From the NCBI RefSeq assembly GCF_001298445.1, contig NZ_CP012036.1, positions 2,297,263-2,361,262 on the forward strand: DNA of 64,000 nt, in the 5' to 3' direction. The position numbers and the translations under genes were made by a program. The stretch is from Nostoc piscinale CENA21 (GTDB lineage Bacteria > Cyanobacteriota > Cyanobacteriia > Cyanobacteriales > Nostocaceae). Below the pieces are notes generated by a model that saw nothing but the letters and a program-made list of their open reading frames with translations, made no database searches and was not told where the DNA came from. This document shows positions 59,372 through 64,000 of this stretch, in pieces (the first letter of the stretch is position 1; each line of letters starts with the position of its first letter).

Positions 59372-59772
59372 TACCAGACGTAGCAAAGTACTTCACCACC
59401 CAAATTCTGACGGCGAGCTTCACGGTCAGTCATAATGCCACTGGAGGTAGAAATAATGGCAATACCGATACCGCCTAATACTCTGGGTAGTTCTTTTCGG
59501 TTGGAATAAACACGTAAACCAGGTTTACTAATCCGTTTGAGGGCAGTAATCAAAGGCTGACGATTTTTCCCTTTGTATTTTAGAGAAATCACCAGGTGCC
59601 GTTTTACGCCTTCTCCGGTTTCTGTATATTCTGAAATAAATCCTTCTTCTTGTAGTACTTTAGCAATACTACGGGTCATTTTAGTGGCTGGCACTTGTGT
59701 TGTTTGATGCCTTGCCATGTTGGCATTGCGGATGCGCGTCAGCATATCTGCAATTGTGTCGTTAGCCGCCAT
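59371..59772 (-). CDS. rpsH: 30S ribosomal protein S8
   Basis: A 133-residue S8: IADMLTRIRNANMARHQTTQ, RISKPGLRVYSNRKELPRVL and the conserved end GGEVLCYVW. It is an early binder of 16S rRNA; in other bacteria it represses the spc operon. Confidence 0.97.
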   Translation of the reverse strand: MAANDTIADMLTRIRNANMARHQTTQVPATKMTRSIAKVLQEEGFISEYTETGEGVKRHLVISLKYKGKNRQPLITALKRISKPGLRVYSNRKELPRVLGGIGIAIISTSSGIMTDREARRQNLGGEVLCYVW

Positions 59773-59792
59773 CGTTCCCTCTTTAGATGAAC

Positions 59793-60341
59793 TTATTGAT
59801 CGCGAAAGGGCATTCCCAATTCTTTGAGTAAAGCGCGGCCCTCTTCGTCATTTTTTGCTGTAGTAATAATCGAAATATCCAGACCACGAATTTGATCAAT
59901 GCTATCGTATTCGACTTCTGGAAAGATTAGCTGTTCTCTTACACCTAGAGTATAGTTACCACGACCGTCAAAGCTTTTTGGGCTAATACCGCGAAAGTCA
60001 CGGATTCTCGGTAGTGTCAAGCTGATGAGGCGGTCGAGAAAAGCATACATTTTCGCGCCTCTGAGAGTGACCATGATCCCAACAGGCATACCTTGACGGA
60101 TTTTAAAGCCTGCGATCGCTTTTTTTGCTCTTGTCACTACAGGCTTTTGACCAGTAATGAGGGCAATTTCGTTGATAGAAGCTTCTAAAGCTTTAGCGTT
60201 TTGTGCTGCTTCGCCCAAACCTCGGTTAACAGTCACTTTGACCAACTTCGGTACTTGATGAATGTTGGTGTATTGAAACTGATTTGTGAGTTTCGGGACG
60301 ATTGTCTCGTGATATAAAGTTTTGAGTCTTGTTGTCGCCAT
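59793..60341 (-). CDS. rplE: 50S ribosomal protein L5
   Basis: A 182-residue L5: VPKLVKVTVNRGLGEAAQNA, TGQKPVVTRAKKAIAGFKIR, FDGRGNYTLGVREQLIFPEV. It binds 5S rRNA. An intact T7 run lies at 60120-60126. Confidence 0.97.
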   Translation of the reverse strand: MATTRLKTLYHETIVPKLTNQFQYTNIHQVPKLVKVTVNRGLGEAAQNAKALEASINEIALITGQKPVVTRAKKAIAGFKIRQGMPVGIMVTLRGAKMYAFLDRLISLTLPRIRDFRGISPKSFDGRGNYTLGVREQLIFPEVEYDSIDQIRGLDISIITTAKNDEEGRALLKELGMPFRDQ

Positions 60342-60442
60342 AGTTTTTGTCCTGAGATCCCTGGGCTTGGTCAGGGAAGATTATGAAGAATGAAGATAAA
60401 ATAAGTAATATTTCTACTTCAGACTTGAAACTTCATCCTTAA

Positions 60443-60784
60443 TCAATAATCTCGCCAGTTTTTTTTGAGTTTTCTCACCTTCTTGCCTTCGGGGGTAAAG
60501 GTGTAACAAACGCGACTAGCGACATTTTGTTTTGTGGAATAGAGCATCACGTTAGAACTGTGGATTGGGTACTCTTGGTTAACAATCCGTCCAGATTCCC
60601 CTTCTTGTTGGGGTTTAACGTGCTTTGTCTTAATGTTGACACCTTTAACAATGACTTTGCTTAGTTCGGGCAATGCTTTAATTACTTCACCAACTTTGCC
60701 TTTGTCTTTGCCAGCAATTATTTGCACGGTGTCACCAGTTTTGACGTGCATTTTATGGAATACTTTTTCCTTTTGGATAGCCAT
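60443..60784 (-). CDS. rplX: 50S ribosomal protein L24
   Basis: A 113-residue L24 with the KOW motif GDTVQIIAGKDKGKVGEV and GVNIKTKHVKP. Near its 3' end it contains an intact T8 run (60459-60466), which shows that runs of this length need not break a gene here. Its ATG shares one base with the rplN stop. Confidence 0.97.
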   Translation of the reverse strand: MAIQKEKVFHKMHVKTGDTVQIIAGKDKGKVGEVIKALPELSKVIVKGVNIKTKHVKPQQEGESGRIVNQEYPIHSSNVMLYSTKQNVASRVCYTFTPEGKKVRKLKKNWRDY

Positions 60785-61152
60785 TAAAGCACCTCCGGAG
60801 CCAGAGAAACAATTTTAGTAAAGTTCTTGTCGCGGAGTTCCCTTGCTACTGGGCCGAATACCCGTGTACCTCTAGGATTACCTTCTTTATTGATGATCAC
60901 AGCGGCGTTATCATCAAAGCGAATGGTCATACCGCTATCACGACGGATGTTATGGCGGGTGCGAACAATCACAGCTTCCACAACATCTGATTTTTTCACA
61001 GCCATGTTGGGAATGGCATCTTTGACAACGGCAATAATTCTGTCGCCGATAAAACCGTAACGGCTATTACCTGCGCCTAACACCCGGATACACATTAGTT
61101 TCCGTGCGCCGCTGTTATCTGCCACATTTAAGTAAGTTTGGGGTTGAATCAC
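60784..61152 (-). CDS. rplN: 50S ribosomal protein L14
   Basis: A 122-residue L14: MIQPQTYLNVADNSGARKLM, CIRVLGAGNSRYG, RGTRVFGPVARELRDKNFTK. It is coupled to rplX (TAATG). Confidence 0.97.
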   Translation of the reverse strand: MIQPQTYLNVADNSGARKLMCIRVLGAGNSRYGFIGDRIIAVVKDAIPNMAVKKSDVVEAVIVRTRHNIRRDSGMTIRFDDNAAVIINKEGNPRGTRVFGPVARELRDKNFTKIVSLAPEVL

Positions 61153-61191
61153 AATTAGTCTCCCTTGTGCAGTTGTTAGTGAAGTAACAAC

Positions 61192-61440
61192 TTATGAGTT
61201 TTTAGTGTTGAGGATTTCTGTGACTTGCCAGCGTTTGGTTTTGCTCAGGGGTCTGGTTTCCTGAATCCGCACGCGATCGCCCACTTTGCATTTGTTTTCT
61301 TCATCGTGAGCTTTATAGCGGCGGGTTTTCACTACAATCTTGCCGTATTTGGGATGGGGAGCGCGGTTTTCGATGGCAACTACCACCGTTTTTTGCATTT
61401 TGTCGCTCACTACCAAGCCAACTCGTTCTTTGATTGCCAT
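61192..61440 (-). CDS. rpsQ: 30S ribosomal protein S17
   Basis: An 82-residue S17: KERVGLVVSDKMQKTVVVAI, HPKYGKIVVKTRRYKAHDEE and RIQETRPLSKTKRWQV. It lies just after rpmC, as in the standard S10 operon. Confidence 0.97.
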   Translation of the reverse strand: MAIKERVGLVVSDKMQKTVVVAIENRAPHPKYGKIVVKTRRYKAHDEENKCKVGDRVRIQETRPLSKTKRWQVTEILNTKNS

Positions 61441-61446
61441 AATCTC

Positions 61447-61678
61447 TTAGTTCTCTTCTTTAGGAGTTTGACTTGCTGCTGCCCGTTTGCGTTCTCCCTC
61501 TACTGTCAACAGTTGGGCGAGGCGATGGCGAGCATGGCGGAATTGGTGAGGTTTTTCTAGTTGTCTGGTTGCTTTTTGCAAGCGCAACTGAAACAGTTGT
61601 TTTTTTAGTGGCGGCAATTTCCGCGGCTAATTGTTCGTCACTTAATTCTCTAGCTTCTGAAATCTTGGGAAGCGGCAT
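61447..61678 (-). CDS. rpmC: 50S ribosomal protein L29, frameshifted in an A7 run
   Basis: As written the frame reads MPLPKISEARELSDEQLAAE, IAATKKTTVSVALAK and continues as a non-homologous tail. Removing one base from the T7 run at 61600-61606 (A7 in the coding strand) gives a 76-residue L29. It has ATKKQLFQLRLQKATRQLE, FRHARHRLAQLLTVEGERKR and stop 61447, six bases before rpsQ, which is the normal spacing. L29 lies at the exit tunnel and docks SRP and trigger factor. A true loss in this position is unlikely. Confidence 0.9.
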
Positions 61679-61681
61679 GAC

Positions 61682-62110
61682 CTACTCCTGCTCCTCTTCT
61701 ATCTGAGAGCGCACAATAAATTTGGTTTTAATTGGCAGTTTGTATGCAGCTAGGCGCATAGCTTCACGGGCGATTTCTTCAGAAACACCAGCGATTTCAA
61801 ACATAATCCGCCCTGGCTTAACTACTGCCACCCAAAATTCTGGATTACCTTTACCAGAACCCATCCGTGTTTCTGCCGGACGCATAGTAACAGGTTTATC
61901 TGGAAAAATCCGAATCCAGATTTTACCACCCCGACGGATATAACGAGTCATCGCCCGACGGGAAGCTTCGATTTGCCGAGAGGTAATCCAAGCTGGTTCT
62001 TGGGCTTGGAGAGCAAAATCTCCAAAGTTGAGGGTGCTACCCCGGTGGGCTAGACCCGCCATTCGCCCGCGCTGTTGTTTGCGGAATTTAGTTCTTCTAG
62101 GACTTAACAT
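61682..62110 (-). CDS. rplP: 50S ribosomal protein L16
   Basis: A 142-residue L16: MLSPRRTKFRKQQRGRMAGL, ASRRAMTRYIRRGGKIWIRI, FPDKPVTMRPAETRMGSGKG. It sits near the A-site tRNA elbow. It starts 4 bases before rpmC. Confidence 0.97.
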   Translation of the reverse strand: MLSPRRTKFRKQQRGRMAGLAHRGSTLNFGDFALQAQEPAWITSRQIEASRRAMTRYIRRGGKIWIRIFPDKPVTMRPAETRMGSGKGNPEFWVAVVKPGRIMFEIAGVSEEIAREAMRLAAYKLPIKTKFIVRSQIEEEQE

Positions 62111-62111
62111 G

Positions 62112-62185
62112 ACTATGAAGTGTGAACTATGAAGTGTGTAGACGCGCTTGGCGCGGCTTCCCGAAGGTAGTGTGAAGTGTGAAAG
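62112..62185. repeat. Dispersed repeat (copy 2) between rplP and rpsC
   Basis: The string gaagtgtgtagacgcgcttg followed by gcgcggcttcccgaagg is closely related to the copy at 14203-14262. It lies within the ribosomal cluster, in the mRNA leader of rplP. Confidence 0.65.
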
Positions 62186-62216
62186 ATAAATTTTTTTATC
62201 CTTCCGCCTTCATCTT

Positions 62217-62975
62217 TTACCCTTCATTGGAACGGTCTTCAAACTGCTGACGACGACGCTGTTGTTGACGGCGACGTGGTTCACGTTCGCGGGTGGCGGC
62301 GGGTTGGGGTTGAGTTTCTTCCTGTCCAGGAATAATTTCTCCTTTAAATACCCACACTTTGATGCCCAAAATACCGTAAATGGTTTTAGCTGTGCAGTAA
62401 GCGTAGTCAATATCAGCCCGTAAGGTGTGTAGAGGTACTCTACCTTCGCGCGTCCACTCTGTCCGCGCAATTTCCGCACCATTGAGCCGTCCGCTGACTT
62501 GAATTTTAATTCCTTGAATACCAGCACGTTGCGCCCGTTGAATTGCTTGGCGGACTACGCGACGGAAGGAAACCCGACGTTCTAATTGTTGGGCGATGTA
62601 TTCCGAAATCAAGTAAGCATCAGCATCAACTCTTTGGACTTCGACGACGTTGATCCGAATTTGACGAGTACCGCCTAATAAATCTTGCAGTCCAGTGCGT
62701 AAGGATTCGATACCTTGTCCACCACGACCTACAACTACACCAGGGCGGGCTGTGCGTACTTCCAAATCAATTTGGTCTGCTTTGCGCTCAATTCTGACTT
62801 CGGAAATGCCAGCGTTATTTTGAGCGAGTCTACCCAGTTTTTGTTCGATGTAATTACGCAGTTTGTAATCTTCTTGTAAAAGTTCTGGATAGCGTTCAGG
62901 ATCTGCGTACCACCGGGATTGGTGTTCTTGGGTAATTCCAAGGCGAAAGCCAACTGGATGAATTTTTTGTCCCAC
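62217..62975 (-). CDS. rpsC: 30S ribosomal protein S3
   Basis: A 252-residue S3: MGQKIHPVGFRLGITQEHQS, the KH motif VVVGRGGQGIESLRTGL, and GIKIQVSGRLNGAEIARTEW. An Arg/Gln-rich tail follows (RREPRR-like, QQRRRQQFEDRS). It forms the mRNA entry site. Confidence 0.97.
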   Translation of the reverse strand: MGQKIHPVGFRLGITQEHQSRWYADPERYPELLQEDYKLRNYIEQKLGRLAQNNAGISEVRIERKADQIDLEVRTARPGVVVGRGGQGIESLRTGLQDLLGGTRQIRINVVEVQRVDADAYLISEYIAQQLERRVSFRRVVRQAIQRAQRAGIQGIKIQVSGRLNGAEIARTEWTREGRVPLHTLRADIDYAYCTAKTIYGILGIKVWVFKGEIIPGQEETQPQPAATREREPRRRQQQRRRQQFEDRSNEG

Positions 62976-63001
62976 AAATGCTTCCTCTAAAGTTCTGGTA
63001 A

Positions 63002-63361
63002 TTATTCCGCAGTCTCACCAGCAGCTACAGCTACTGTGATGTGACATGTAGGTTTGCGAATTTGGTAAGCTCGACCTTGCGCTCTAGGTTGGAAACGTTT
63101 TAGGACTGGGCCTTGATCAGCGTAAGCTTGAGTAATTACCAGTTGAGCGCGGTCTAGACCTGCATTGTGTTCAGCATTTGCGGCTGCGCTTCTGATTAGT
63201 TTCAGAACTGGCTCACAAGCCCGATAAGGCATGAATTCCAGGATAATTAACGCTTCTCTGTAAGACCGCCCCCGAATTTGATCGAGTACACGACGCACTT
63301 TAAAGGGAGACATGCGTATATAACGGGCGATCGCTTTTACTTCTGTAGTATTAGTTGCCAT
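63002..63361 (-). CDS. rplV: 50S ribosomal protein L22
   Basis: A 119-residue L22: ARYIRMSPFKVRRVLDQIRG, SAAANAEHNAGLDRAQLVIT and the tunnel-lining loop region VLKRFQPRAQGRAYQIRKPT. Start: ATG 63361 (MATNTTEVKAIA) is preferred over one 7 codons upstream lying in repeat sequence. Confidence 0.95.
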   Translation of the reverse strand: MATNTTEVKAIARYIRMSPFKVRRVLDQIRGRSYREALIILEFMPYRACEPVLKLIRSAAANAEHNAGLDRAQLVITQAYADQGPVLKRFQPRAQGRAYQIRKPTCHITVAVAAGETAE

Positions 63362-63380
63362 GTTTTTCTCCATTGTTGTC

Positions 63381-63424
63381 ATAAGTCATTATTTTTATTT
63401 AGTTAATGACTCATAACTAATGAC
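63381..63424. repeat. Short heptamer-type inverted array between rpsS and rplV
   Basis: cataagtcattattttta faces gttaatgactcataactaat, then the rpsS stop. The halves are complementary and could fold. Confidence 0.6.
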
Positions 63425-63702
63425 TATCTACCCGCTTTCTTGTCACTTTTGCCATGACCCCTGTAGGTGCGTGTTGGGGCGAATTCTCCCAACTTATGGC
63501 CTACCATCTGATCGCTGATAAACACAGGGACGTGTTGTCTGCCATTGTGAACAGCGATCGTATGTCCCACCATCTGGGGCAGAATTGTTGAGGCTCTTGA
63601 CCAAGTTTTAATAACTTGCTTTTCGTTTTTTTCGTTCAGCTTTTCAATTTTGCTGAGTAAATGATCGGCAACGAAAGGCCCTTTTTTTAGTGAACGACCC
63701 AT
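63424..63702 (-). CDS. rpsS: 30S ribosomal protein S19
   Basis: A 92-residue S19: MGRSLKKGPFVADHLLSKIE, TWSRASTILPQMVGHTIAVH and GHKLGEFAPTRTYRGH. An intact T7 run lies at 63682-63688 in the first codons. Confidence 0.97.
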   Translation of the reverse strand: MGRSLKKGPFVADHLLSKIEKLNEKNEKQVIKTWSRASTILPQMVGHTIAVHNGRQHVPVFISDQMVGHKLGEFAPTRTYRGHGKSDKKAGR

Positions 63703-63799
63703 AGTTAAATTTCGGTTTTAGGATTTGGGATTTTGGATTTATTTATTTGGACTTTAGATAGTTTTTCCATCTAAAATCCAAAATTTGAAATCTAAAATT
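63703..63799. repeat. A/T-rich inverted repeat between rplB and rpsS
   Basis: The gap contains ggatttgggattttggattt facing aatccaaaatttgaaatcta, which could form a hairpin in the mRNA. Confidence 0.5.
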
Positions 63800-64000
63800 T
63801 TAAGACTGACGACCACCACGACCGCGCTTAGAAGATTTACGACGACGGCGCACAATCAACCTACTGCTAGGTTTCTTGGGTTTGCGTGTCTTGGCTCCCA
63901 ATGCTGGTTTACCCCAAGGTGTGACTGGGCCGGAACGACCAATGGGCGCTCTACCTTCACCACCACCATGTGGGTGATCCACTGGGTTCATGACGCTACC
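63800..64000 (-). CDS. rplB: 50S ribosomal protein L2, C-terminal part
   Basis: The frame enters from the right edge (GSVMNPVDHPHGGGEGRAPI) and ends with the basic tail RRKSSKRGRGGRQS. The HPHGGGEGR segment is the peptidyl-transferase-associated signature of L2. The N-terminal three quarters lie outside the window. Confidence 0.95.
   Translation of the reverse strand, partial: GSVMNPVDHPHGGGEGRAPIGRSGPVTPWGKPALGAKTRKPKKPSSRLIVRRRRKSSKRGRGGRQS

Overview
The window reads as chromosomal DNA of a filamentous, probably heterocyst-forming cyanobacterium (Nostocales; Nostoc/Anabaena-like). The evidence is a RuBisCO accumulation factor (raf1), the photosystem I subunit gene psaX, menG, many GCGATCGC (HIP1) octamers, heptameric short tandem repeats (ATGACTA/ATGACCA and GTGCTGA types) and a ribosomal cluster with the cyanobacterial gene order. 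No tRNA, rRNA, CRISPR array or complete insertion sequence was found. Species cannot be named from the sequence alone.

Layout. Bases 1-5100 are accessory and partly decayed: a STAND/NB-ARC ATPase cut by the left edge, a truncated UvrD-like helicase meeting it tail to tail, and a broken GT39-type membrane glycosyltransferase. Bases 5342-18117 hold housekeeping and regulatory genes: raf1, a REC-GAF response regulator, menG, a DUF445 membrane protein, a 7TM-HD (PgpH-like) phosphodiesterase, an ADP-ribosylglycohydrolase-like gene, aroQ, a 45-codon gene and topA. Bases 18747-24576 hold a two-gene unit of unknown function, an orphan DNA methylase, an SGNH hydrolase, a DUF4864 protein and larE. Bases 24637-36756 are signalling-rich: a hybrid histidine kinase, natD-like, psaX, lipA, a response regulator, a giant Ser/Thr kinase-ATPase-GAF-histidine kinase, and an orphan cytosine-C5 methylase. 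Bases 36964-48507 contain deoC-recO-MFS, a GT4 glycosyltransferase (DgdA-like), a cut-down BrnT, a matrixin-like protease, secG-gpmI, an ABC-F ATPase and a DUF2887 gene with a partial tandem copy. Bases 48671-64000 form a minus-strand S10-spc-alpha ribosomal cluster running from rplB (cut by the right edge) to prfA, including secY, adk, infA and rpoA.

The most striking feature is a repeated lesion. Nine genes are broken into adjacent open frames, and each of the 16 breaks falls in an A or T run of 6-11 bases. In 15 of 16 cases the full protein is restored by removing exactly one base from the run. Victims include the ribosomal genes rpmC and rpmJ. Either the assembly has a systematic homopolymer over-call, or the organism really carries over-long A/T runs and restores the frame by polymerase or ribosome slippage. 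The sequence alone cannot decide between these.

A second theme is repeat invasion. Heptamer arrays occupy at least five gaps inside the ribosomal cluster, often as two facing blocks that could fold. Other arrays lie directly against start codons, and a palindromic repeat has inserted in frame within the STAND ATPase gene.
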